Source of the DNA: CAYNLG01 sp964397995
Lineage (GTDB): Bacteria > Planctomycetota > Phycisphaerae > FEN-1346
Reading direction: 5' to 3'
DNA: 17,744 nucleotides
Assembly: GCA_964397995.1 (NCBI GenBank)
Contig: CAYNLG010000076.1
Location: 1 to 17,744 of the forward strand
Shown: one piece after another, positions 1 to 6,398 of the stretch
Layout: each line of letters starts with the position of its first letter
Numbering within the stretch: the stretch's first letter is position 1
Position numbers and translations under genes: made by a program
Notes under the pieces: model-generated
The model's database searches: none
The model's input: only the letters and a program-made list of their open reading frames with translations
Told to the model about the DNA's origin: nothing

Positions 1-863
1 AAGTGCTCGGCCGGCACCGGGATTGCTATTTACAGCTCTTCACGAACGGGACGCTGCTGGCGGTGGCGGCGGCGGCGGCGATGCGGCGGATCGGGAACGT
101 CTCGCCGCTGGTGAGCGTCGAGGGCCTGGAGCAGGTGAGCGACGAGCGTCGCGGCGGCGAGGACGTCTTTCGGCGCACCGTCGCGGGGCTGGAGGCGTGC
201 CGGCGGCATCGGCTGATCTTCGGCACCGCCACCAGTGTTTGCCGCACCAACCTGGACGACCTCGTGAGCGAGCGGTTCCTGCGGCGGCTGGTGGAGCTCG
301 GCGCCCATTACGCGTGGTACTATATCTATCGGCCGGTGGGGCCGGACCCGGCGCCGGAGCTCGCGCTGGACGCGGCGGGGATCGGTCGGCTGCGGCGGTT
401 CCTGGTCGAGGTCCGCGGGCGGGTGCCGATCGCCGTCATCGACGGCTACTGGGACGAGCGCGGGCGGGCCCTGTGCCCGGCCTCGACGGGCATCAGTTGC
501 CACGTCGGGCCGCGCGGCGATGTGGAGCCGTGCCCGCCGATCCAGTTTGCCGCCGAGACCGTCTCGAACGGGTGCGACCCGGCGGTCGCGATCGACCGGT
601 CGGCCTTTCTGCGGGCGTTCCGCGACGAGGCCGGGCGCGCCACCCGCGGATGCATTCTCCTTGAACACCCGGACGTTTTGCGGGAGTTTATGGTGCGGCA
701 GGGGGCCCGCGACACGACGGGCCGGGGCACGGGCCTGGCGGAGCTGGCGGCCATGACGCCGGGGCCGAGCCACGACATGCCGGGGTGCGAGGTGCCGGAG
801 CGGCACTGGTTCTACCGGTTCGCGAAGCGGCACTGGTTCTTCGGGCTGGGCGCGTACGCGTGA
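1..863 (+). CDS. Radical SAM protein, C-terminal part (5' end outside window)
   Basis: The frame is open from the left edge to TGA at 861-863, so the N-terminus, where the CxxxCxxC cluster motif would lie, is missing. The visible part (about 287 codons) begins inside the radical SAM barrel. The LFTNGT strand (codons about 12-17) and the following PLVSVEG strand are typical of the HpnH/MoaA/SPASM group. A C-terminal segment ISCHVGPRGDVEPC, with cysteines at partial-protein positions about 166 and 177, matches the usual C-x-G-x(n)-G-x-V-x-PC start of a SPASM/twitch auxiliary cluster domain. Further cysteines at about 191, 217 and 262 could complete it. The next gene starts 17 nt downstream, so the two are probably co-transcribed. 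Family membership is fairly certain. The substrate is unknown; the isoprenoid-type neighbours suggest a lipid or prenyl substrate, which is inference only. Confidence 0.8.
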   Translation, partial: VLGRHRDCYLQLFTNGTLLAVAAAAAMRRIGNVSPLVSVEGLEQVSDERRGGEDVFRRTVAGLEACRRHRLIFGTATSVCRTNLDDLVSERFLRRLVELGAHYAWYYIYRPVGPDPAPELALDAAGIGRLRRFLVEVRGRVPIAVIDGYWDERGRALCPASTGISCHVGPRGDVEPCPPIQFAAETVSNGCDPAVAIDRSAFLRAFRDEAGRATRGCILLEHPDVLREFMVRQGARDTTGRGTGLAELAAMTPGPSHDMPGCEVPERHWFYRFAKRHWFFGLGAYA

Positions 864-870
864 CGGGCGA

Positions 871-875
871 AAGGA
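871..875 (+). promoter_or_regulatory. Ribosome binding site deciding the start of the DUF116-polyprenyl synthase gene
   Basis: AAGGA lies 5 nt before the ATG at 881. The in-frame upstream start at 785 lies inside the preceding gene and has no comparable site, so 881 is preferred. Confidence 0.55.
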
Positions 876-880
876 AGCCG

Positions 881-2605
881 ATGGCGACGCCGATGCCGCC
901 TGACCTCGACGCGACCCTGGCCGCGCGGCGGGACCACAAGACGCAGCGCGGTATCCCGCCGACGAAGGCCGAGCGCGAGCGGTTGCGGGCGGCGGCGCGG
1001 GCGCACGTCGAGGCGGCGCGGCCGGTGCCGCCCCTCTCGTTCAAGGAACTCTTCACGCACACCGACGCGGTGGCCCGGGCGGCCGGGGCGCCGGCGCATG
1101 TCCGGAAGTGGCTGGGCGTGCTGGTCAACAACGCCGTGTGGCGGGCGGAGCTCGCGGCCGTTCCGCCGGAGAAGCGGCTCCTGCTCCTGCCGAAGTGCCT
1201 GCGCGACGAGGCCGACTGCCCCGGCACGTTTGACGAGTTGGGCCTCGTGTGCAAGGGGTGCGGCCGGTGCCCGATCCACGGCCTGCAGCAGCGGGCCGAG
1301 GCGATGGGCTACGCCGTGCTCGTCTCCGAGGGGACCGCCGCCGTCATGGCCCTCGTCCGCTCCGGCCAGGTGCGCGGCCTGGTGGGGGTGAGCTGCCTCT
1401 CGGCCCTGGAGAAGGTCTTTCCGCTGATGGAGGCGGCGGCGATTCCGGCGGTGGCCGTGCCGCTCCTCTACGACGGGTGCTCCATGACCGCGGTCGACCT
1501 CGACTGGGTCTGGGAGGCGCTGCACCTGGAGGCCGACGACGCCGACCGGCGGCTGGACCTGGACGCCCTGCGCGAGCGCGTGGGCGGCCTGTTCGGGGCG
1601 GAGCGCCTGGCCGCAATCCTCGGGCCGGAGGACGACCCGACCAGCGCGCTCGCGCGCGCGTGGGTCGCGCGGTCCGGAAAGCGGTGGCGGCCGTTCCTGG
1701 CGGTGAGCGTCGGCCAGGCCCTCGGCGACGCCCCCCTCGGTCCCGTGCCGCGCGTGCTGGAGCAGGTGGCGGTGGCGGTCGAGTGTTTCCACAAGGCCAG
1801 CCTTGTGCACGATGACATCGAGGACGGCGACGCGATGCGCTACGGCGAGCCCGCCCTGCACGAGGCCCACGGCGTGCCGGTTGCGCTGAACGTCGGCGAC
1901 CTGCTCCTGGGCGAGGGGTACCGGCTGATTGCCGAGGCGGATGTGTCGGATGCGGCCCGGGCGGCGATGTTGACCGCCGCGGCCGAGGGGCACCGGGCGC
2001 TCGCCATCGGCCAGGGCAAGGAGCTGGCGTGGGCCCGCGCGCCGCGGCCGCTCGCGCCGGACGAGGTCCTGGACATCTTCCGGATGAAGACGGCGCCGGC
2101 GTTCGAGGTGGCGCTCCGGCTGGGGGCCGCCGTGGCGGGGGCGGACGGGCCGATCGTCGAGGCCTTCCGGCGCTACAGCCAGGCCCTCGGCATCGCCTAC
2201 CAGGTCCGCGACGACCTCGACGACTGTTTCGAGGGCGACGGGGCGAGCGACACCGAGGCCGCGCGGCCGTCGATCGTGCTGGCGCTGGCCTACGAGGCGG
2301 CGCGCGGCGAGGACCGGCGCCTGCTGGAGGCGTGGTGGCGCCGGGCCCTGACGGACGAGGCGGCCCGGGCGCGGGTGCGGCCGGCGTTGCGGCGGCTGGG
2401 GGCGGACGCGGCCGCGCGAACCCTCCTCCGCGTGTGGGTCGACCGGGCGGTGGCCGCCCTCGAGACGCTCTCCAGCCCGGAGCTCAAGGGCCTCCTGCGC
2501 CGCGTCATCGGCCGCATCTTCGACGGCACCGAAAGCGAGGCCCCCCGTGACGCTCTGGCGGACGATGGCCCGGGCCGCCCAGTCGGCGCCGAGCCGGCTG
2601 CCTGA
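881..2605 (+). CDS. DUF116 domain fused to polyprenyl (isoprenyl diphosphate) synthase
   Basis: A 574-residue two-domain protein. Residues about 70-210 match DUF116: a cysteine-rich segment with C106, C113, C124, C127 and C130 (VCKGCGRCPIHG), then C172 and C200. This looks like a metal or Fe-S site. Residues about 245-540 are an all-alpha polyprenyl synthase: GKRWRP at 266-271, first Asp-rich motif DDIED at 311-315, K403-T404, and second Asp-rich motif DDLDD at 444-448. Such enzymes condense IPP with allylic diphosphates. Two usual features are altered: the RRG after the first motif reads R320-Y321-G322, and the lysine loop after the second motif has no lysine (EAARPS, about 459-464). Product length and activity are therefore uncertain. 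It lies between a radical SAM gene and a prenyltransferase-like gene. ATG 881 was chosen for its AAGGA site. The domain assignments are secure; the role of the fusion is not known. Confidence 0.88.
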   Translation: MATPMPPDLDATLAARRDHKTQRGIPPTKAERERLRAAARAHVEAARPVPPLSFKELFTHTDAVARAAGAPAHVRKWLGVLVNNAVWRAELAAVPPEKRLLLLPKCLRDEADCPGTFDELGLVCKGCGRCPIHGLQQRAEAMGYAVLVSEGTAAVMALVRSGQVRGLVGVSCLSALEKVFPLMEAAAIPAVAVPLLYDGCSMTAVDLDWVWEALHLEADDADRRLDLDALRERVGGLFGAERLAAILGPEDDPTSALARAWVARSGKRWRPFLAVSVGQALGDAPLGPVPRVLEQVAVAVECFHKASLVHDDIEDGDAMRYGEPALHEAHGVPVALNVGDLLLGEGYRLIAEADVSDAARAAMLTAAAEGHRALAIGQGKELAWARAPRPLAPDEVLDIFRMKTAPAFEVALRLGAAVAGADGPIVEAFRRYSQALGIAYQVRDDLDDCFEGDGASDTEAARPSIVLALAYEAARGEDRRLLEAWWRRALTDEAARARVRPALRRLGADAAARTLLRVWVDRAVAALETLSSPELKGLLRRVIGRIFDGTESEAPRDALADDGPGRPVGAEPAA

Positions 2606-3413
2606 CCCCGACGGCGTCCGGGCGTTCCTCCGCTCGTGCCGCACGCCCGAGGGCGGCTACGCCGGCCGCGACGGCCGGGCCGACCTCTACTACACCCTCT
2701 TCGGCGCCGAGGCCGCGCACGCCCTGGGCGAGGCGCCGCCCGAGGCGCTCCCCGCCTACGTGGCCACGTTCGCCGATGGCGACGGGCTCGACTTCGTGCA
2801 TTTGGCGTGCCTGGCGCGGTTGTGGGCGGCCGTGCCGGAGGCGGCGGGGGACGCGGCGGCGCTGGCGGGGCGGCTGGCGGCGTACCGCGCCGCCGACGGC
2901 GGTTTCGCGCATACCGAGGGCGGCCAAGCCGGGACGGCCTACGGGGCGTTCCTGGCCGCCGGGGCCTACGAGGGGCTCGGCTTGCCGCTGCCGCGGCCGG
3001 AGGCGCTCGCCGACAGCGTCTCCGGCCTGGCCGTCGGCGCCGGGGCCTACGCCAACGAGGCCGGCAAGCGGCTGGGCCTTGTGCCCGCGACGGCCGCCGC
3101 GGCGGCCGTGCTCGCGCATCTCGGGCGGCAGGTGCCGGCCGCGACGCCGGCGTGGCTGGCGGCCCAGGCGACCGAGGGCGGGGGCTTCCGGGCCATGCCG
3201 CTCGCGCCCGTGGCGGACCTGCTCTCGACGGCGACGGCCGTCCATGCCCTCGCGGTGACGGCCGGCCTGAACGCGCTGGACGCGGCCGCGCACCTCGCGT
3301 TCGTCGAGGGGCTGCGGAGCGCCGCCGGCGGCTACCGGGGCCACGCCTTGGAGCCGGAGGCGGACTGCGAGTACACGTGGTACGCGCTGCTGGCCGCCGG
3401 CCACCTGGGCTGA
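2547..3413 (+). CDS. Prenyltransferase beta-subunit / terpene-cyclase-like alpha-alpha barrel protein
   Basis: A 288-residue protein with five or six GG[FY]-type alpha-hairpin repeats: EGGYAGRDGRADLYYTLFG (35-53), ADGGFAHTEGGQAGTAYGAF (117-136), a weaker one around 154-192, EGGGFRAM (210-217) and AGGYRGHALEPEADCEYTWY (260-279). This is the fold of protein prenyltransferase beta subunits and squalene/hopene cyclases. No DxDD class-II cyclase motif is present. The D-x-C zinc site of protein prenyltransferases is not intact (D273-C274-E275 has the cysteine shifted), so neither activity can be assigned. The GTG start at 2547 has GAGG 6 nt upstream and overlaps the synthase gene by 59 nt; an ATG at 2565 is an alternative. 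The overlap implies translational coupling with the isoprenyl synthase, suggesting it acts on or binds its prenyl product. It has no signal peptide. Fold confident, function unknown. Confidence 0.8.
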   Translation: MTLWRTMARAAQSAPSRLPDPDGVRAFLRSCRTPEGGYAGRDGRADLYYTLFGAEAAHALGEAPPEALPAYVATFADGDGLDFVHLACLARLWAAVPEAAGDAAALAGRLAAYRAADGGFAHTEGGQAGTAYGAFLAAGAYEGLGLPLPRPEALADSVSGLAVGAGAYANEAGKRLGLVPATAAAAAVLAHLGRQVPAATPAWLAAQATEGGGFRAMPLAPVADLLSTATAVHALAVTAGLNALDAAAHLAFVEGLRSAAGGYRGHALEPEADCEYTWYALLAAGHLG

Positions 3414-3424
3414 GCGACGCCTGT

Positions 3425-3483
3425 CCCCTGTCGGGTTACGCCGCGGGGCGCGGTTGCGGGGCGGGGCCCCTTTTCGGGTTACG
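3425..3483. repeat. Two-copy short direct repeat CCCCTnTCGGGTTACG
   Basis: 3425-3440 and 3467-3483 read CCCCTGTCGGGTTACG and CCCCTTTTCGGGTTACG, about 42 nt apart. They share the 10-mer TCGGGTTACG exactly. Each has a small CCC...GGG self-complementarity. The role is unknown; it may be a remnant of an intergenic repeat family. Confidence 0.4.
3445..3474 (+). terminator. Weak terminator-like stem followed by TTTT
   Basis: GGGGC at 3445-3449 can pair with GCCCC at 3466-3470 across a 16-nt loop, followed directly by TTTT (3471-3474), about 30 nt after the stop of the prenyltransferase-like gene. The long loop and short T run make it a weak candidate. Confidence 0.25.
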
Positions 3484-3567
3484 AGGCAGGGCTCGCTGGT
3501 GGGGTAGGGGGGCAGGCTCCGCGCGGGGTTGCCGTGCGCGGGCATCGAAAGCGCGTGCCGTGGCGAG

Positions 3568-3587
3568 CCCTCCGCGGCAGCGGAGGG
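3568..3587. repeat. Perfect 8-bp hairpin (inverted repeat)
   Basis: CCCTCCGC, loop GGCA, GCGGAGGG: a perfect 8-bp stem with a 4-nt loop, without a following T run on either strand. It may be an mRNA 3'-end stabiliser, part of a Rho-dependent end, or a protein-binding palindrome. Confidence 0.4.
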
Positions 3588-3658
3588 TCGCGCGGTCCGG
3601 CCTTGGCGGTTCCCCGCGTGCCTGTTGCCGCCCCCCTTGCCCGATGGGCCGCTTCCGA

Positions 3659-3678
3659 CGCGCCGCGGCTTCGGCGCG
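3659..3678. repeat. 7-bp GC hairpin
   Basis: CGCGCCG, loop CGGCTT, CGGCGCG: a perfect 7-bp stem about 45 nt upstream of the candidate promoter. Such stems arise often by chance at this GC content. Confidence 0.3.
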
Positions 3679-3723
3679 CTGTGCGGAAGGACGGCCTCGG
3701 CCTCCTCGCAAACCGTGCGGCCC

Positions 3724-3752
3724 TTGAGCGGCCGGCCGCGGGTTCCTACCAT
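3724..3752 (+). promoter_or_regulatory. Candidate sigma70-type promoter for the PQQ/GT4/ABC operon
   Basis: -35 TTGAGC (3724-3729), 17-nt spacer, -10 TACCAT (3747-3752); each hexamer matches 4 of 6 consensus bases. Transcription would start near 3759, leaving a leader of about 34 nt before ATG 3793. The spacer contains the palindrome GGCCGGCC. This is a pattern match only. Confidence 0.4.
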
Positions 3753-3792
3753 ACAGGGAGTACCGGAACGCGACCGAGCGGAGGCGACGACC

Positions 3793-5064
3793 ATGCGCAG
3801 CACGCGGGGACGGGTGTGGGTGATCCTGCTGGCCGGAGTCTGGGCCGTCGGGGCCTGTGACGTGGCAACCTCGCCGCCCGACGATCCCGGGCCGCCCGAG
3901 GAAGCGGCGCCGCCCGACCCCGCCGCGCCGCAAATGCCCGCCGAGTGGCCTTTCTACCGGGGCGACCCGTCGCTCGTGGGCGTGGCCCCGGGCGAGCTGC
4001 CGGACCCGCCCGTACTGGTCTGGACGTACGACGGCGGCGGGGCGTTCGTCGCCTCGCCGGTCGTCTCCGGCGGCATCGTCTTCATCGCGAGCGGCGACGG
4101 CACGGTCCACGCCGTCCGGCTGGAGGACGGGTCGAAGGTCTGGACCCGCGATCTGGGGGACCAGGTCGAGTCGACGGCCCTCGTGCGCGACGGGCGGGTC
4201 TTCGTCGGGTGCGCCGACTCGTTTGTCTACGCCCTCGACGCCGCCACCGGCGCGGTCCAGTGGCGGCACGAGACCGCCGACAAGATCCTCGGGGCGGTCA
4301 ACGCCGTCTCGCTGCCGGACGGCGACCGGCTGGTCGTCGGGAGCTACGACTTCTCGCTCTACTGCCTGGCCCCGGGCGACGGGACGGAGCTCTGGCGGTT
4401 CGAGACGGACAACTTCATCAACGGGTCGCCGGCCATCGACGCCCAGGGCCGCATCGTCTTCGGCGGCTGCGACGCCGTCGTCCACGTGGTCAGCCCGGAG
4501 GGCAAGGAGGTCCAGGCGATCTTCGCCCCGGCCTACATCGCCGCCAGCCCCGCCGTGGCGGACGGCGTCGCGTACGTCGGCCATTACGAGGGCGGGTTCT
4601 TTGCGGCCGACCTCGCGTCCGGCGACATCCTCTGGGAATACGGCGAGGGCGAGGAGCCCTTCTTCTCCTGCCCGGCGGTCCTGCAGGACCGCGTCGTCGT
4701 CGGCGCTCGCGACGGCTTCGTCCACTGCATGGACCGCAAGACCGGCGAGCGGCTCTGGGCCTTCGAGACCCAGGGCGAGGTCGACGCCGGCCCCGTGGCG
4801 TGCGGCGGGCGGATCGTCGTCGGCTCCGGCGACGGGTTCCTGTACATCCTGGACGCGGCCACGGGGGAGAAGGTCTGGTCGTACGAGTGCGGCGGGGTTT
4901 ACGGGTCGGCGGCGCTGGTGGACGGGCGGATCCTGATCGGGGCCGACGACGGGCGGCTGTACTGTTTCGGGTCGGAGGCCCAGACGCCGCCGCCCACGCT
5001 GCCGCCGGTGCCCGCCGTACCGCCTGCCGCGACGCCCGCCGACGCCACGCCCGAGGGGGAGTAG
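3793..5064 (+). CDS. PQQ-repeat (WD40-like) beta-propeller lipoprotein
   Basis: 423 residues. The N-terminus is a lipoprotein signal: positive MRSTRGR, hydrophobic stretch 8-21, and lipobox VGAC with lipidated Cys22. An Asp/Pro/Glu-rich linker follows (about 23-50). The body (about 52-393) has about eight beta-propeller repeats of the PQQ-like pattern, [SG]-x-DG-x-[VL]-x-[AC]-[LV]-D-x-x-TG-x-x-x-W, for example FVYALDAATGAVQW and FLYILDAATGEKVW. The tail (about 394-423) is Pro/Ala-rich. It should sit in the outer or inner membrane leaflet facing the periplasm. Quinoprotein dehydrogenase residues are not evident, so a structural or binding role like that of BamB is more likely than PQQ catalysis. 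ATG 3793 has GGAGG 8 nt upstream and gives an intact signal peptide. The next gene starts 5 nt after the stop. Fold and location are confident; the partner is unknown. Confidence 0.85.
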   Translation: MRSTRGRVWVILLAGVWAVGACDVATSPPDDPGPPEEAAPPDPAAPQMPAEWPFYRGDPSLVGVAPGELPDPPVLVWTYDGGGAFVASPVVSGGIVFIASGDGTVHAVRLEDGSKVWTRDLGDQVESTALVRDGRVFVGCADSFVYALDAATGAVQWRHETADKILGAVNAVSLPDGDRLVVGSYDFSLYCLAPGDGTELWRFETDNFINGSPAIDAQGRIVFGGCDAVVHVVSPEGKEVQAIFAPAYIAASPAVADGVAYVGHYEGGFFAADLASGDILWEYGEGEEPFFSCPAVLQDRVVVGARDGFVHCMDRKTGERLWAFETQGEVDAGPVACGGRIVVGSGDGFLYILDAATGEKVWSYECGGVYGSAALVDGRILIGADDGRLYCFGSEAQTPPPTLPPVPAVPPAATPADATPEGE

Positions 5065-5069
5065 CCCCC

Positions 5070-6398
5070 GTGCGCATCGTCGAGCTCATCCCGGGGACCT
5101 GCGAGGCGTTCTACTGCGAGAACTGCCTGCGGGACTTCGACCTGCTGGCGGCGCTCGACCGGACCGAGCACACGATGCAGCTCGTGCCGCTGTATCTGCC
5201 GCTGACGAAGGGCGACGAGGACCCGGCCGCCGGGGCGCCGATCTTCTTCGGGGGCATCAACGTCTACCTGCAGCAGAAGTCCGGCTTCTTTCGCCGCACC
5301 CCGCGCTGGCTCGACCGCTTCTTCGACGCCCGGTGGCTGCTCCGCTGGGCCTCCCACAAGACCGCGATGACCAGCTCGCGGGACCTGGGCGAGACGGCCC
5401 TCTCGATGCTGCGCGGCGAGCACGGGCACCAGGCGAAGGAGCTGGACCGGCTGACGGCGTACTTGGCGTCGCAGCCGCCGGCCGACGTGATCTGCCTCTC
5501 CAGCGCGCTGCTGGCGGGCCTGGCGCCGGCGCTCAAGCAGCGGCTGGGTCTGCCGGTGGTCAGCCTGCTCCAGGATGAGGACACCTTCCTCGACAGCCTG
5601 CCCGACCCGCTCTCGGACCAGGCCTGGGCCATCCTGCGCGAGCGGGCGGGCGACCTGGACGCGCTGGTGGCCGTGAGCACGTACTTCCGGGACGCGATGG
5701 CGGCGCGGCTGGGCGTGGTGCCGGAGCAAATCGACGTCGCCCCGGCGGGGCTGGATGCCGGCGACTACGCGCCGGCCGCGGCGCCGCCCGAGACGCCCGT
5801 CGTCGGGTTCCTCTCGCCGGCGATTCCTGACAAGGGCCTCGACCGGCTTGTCGAGGCGGTGGCGGCGCTCAAGGGGGACGAGCGCCTGGCCACGCTGAAG
5901 CTCCGGGCGACGGGCGGCGAGACCGTGGGCAGCCCGCCGTACCTCCGCGATATCCGAGCCCGCCTGGTCGAGGCGGGCCTTACGCGCGACGTCGAACTCC
6001 TGCCCAACCTGCCGCGCCCCGAGCGGATCGCCTTCCTCCAGGGCTGCTCGGTGCTCTCGGTACCGGCCACGCGACCGGAGGCGTCGGCTCTGCCGGTGCT
6101 GGAGGCGAACGCGTGCGGCGTGCCGGTCGTGGTGCCGCGCCACGGGGCCCTGGAGGAGGTCGTCGAGACGACAGGCGGCGGCGTGCTGGTGCCGCCCGAC
6201 GACCCGGCGGCGCTGCACAGGGCGCTGGCCGACCTGCTGCTCGACCCGGCCAAGGCGCGCGAGGTGGGGCAGCGCGGCCGGGAAGGGGTGCTCGCGCACC
6301 TGACGGCCGACCACATGGCCGAGAAGCTGATCGCCGTGATGGCGCGTGTCCGCGGGCCGGGCGCGCCAGCACCCGAGGGAGGACCCGACGATGGCTGA
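5070..6398 (+). CDS. GT4-family glycosyltransferase with N-terminal Cys motif
   Basis: 442 residues, GT-B fold of glycosyltransferase family 4 (group 1). The N-terminus carries TCEAFYCENCLRD, with C11, C16 and C19, followed by the LVPLYLPL and FFGGINVYLQQK stretches. From memory, this is a recognisable subfamily in which YCG[SN]C-RDN precedes PLYTP and FGGINVYLQ. The C-terminal domain has VGFLSPAIPDKGLDRLVEA and the donor-site EX7E motif EASALPVLE (E337, E345), then GVPVVVPRHGALEEVV. It should transfer a sugar from a nucleotide-sugar donor to an envelope acceptor; donor and acceptor are unknown. The GTG start at 5070 has a GGGGA site about 9 nt upstream overlapping the previous stop. It overlaps the ABC ATPase gene by 8 nt, so the two are probably translationally coupled. 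Family confident. Confidence 0.87.
   Translation: MRIVELIPGTCEAFYCENCLRDFDLLAALDRTEHTMQLVPLYLPLTKGDEDPAAGAPIFFGGINVYLQQKSGFFRRTPRWLDRFFDARWLLRWASHKTAMTSSRDLGETALSMLRGEHGHQAKELDRLTAYLASQPPADVICLSSALLAGLAPALKQRLGLPVVSLLQDEDTFLDSLPDPLSDQAWAILRERAGDLDALVAVSTYFRDAMAARLGVVPEQIDVAPAGLDAGDYAPAAAPPETPVVGFLSPAIPDKGLDRLVEAVAALKGDERLATLKLRATGGETVGSPPYLRDIRARLVEAGLTRDVELLPNLPRPERIAFLQGCSVLSVPATRPEASALPVLEANACGVPVVVPRHGALEEVVETTGGGVLVPPDDPAALHRALADLLLDPAKAREVGQRGREGVLAHLTADHMAEKLIAVMARVRGPGAPAPEGGPDDG

Larger units (their letters stand above)
3414..3792. other. 379-bp non-coding stretch between two plus-strand operons
   Basis: No convincing gene is seen; open frames on both strands are Arg/Pro/Gly-rich and lack family features. 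The region holds a two-copy motif near 3425-3483, a weak terminator-like stem at 3445-3474, a perfect 8-bp hairpin at 3568-3587, a 7-bp hairpin at 3659-3678, and a sigma70-like promoter at 3724-3752. It separates the isoprenoid-type cluster from the PQQ/GT4/ABC operon. Confidence 0.6.

Noticed and set aside
812..2644. A 610-codon minus-strand open frame opposite the DUF116-polyprenyl synthase
   Set aside because: It is the antisense shadow of a gene with clear catalytic motifs, and has no recognisable domain.
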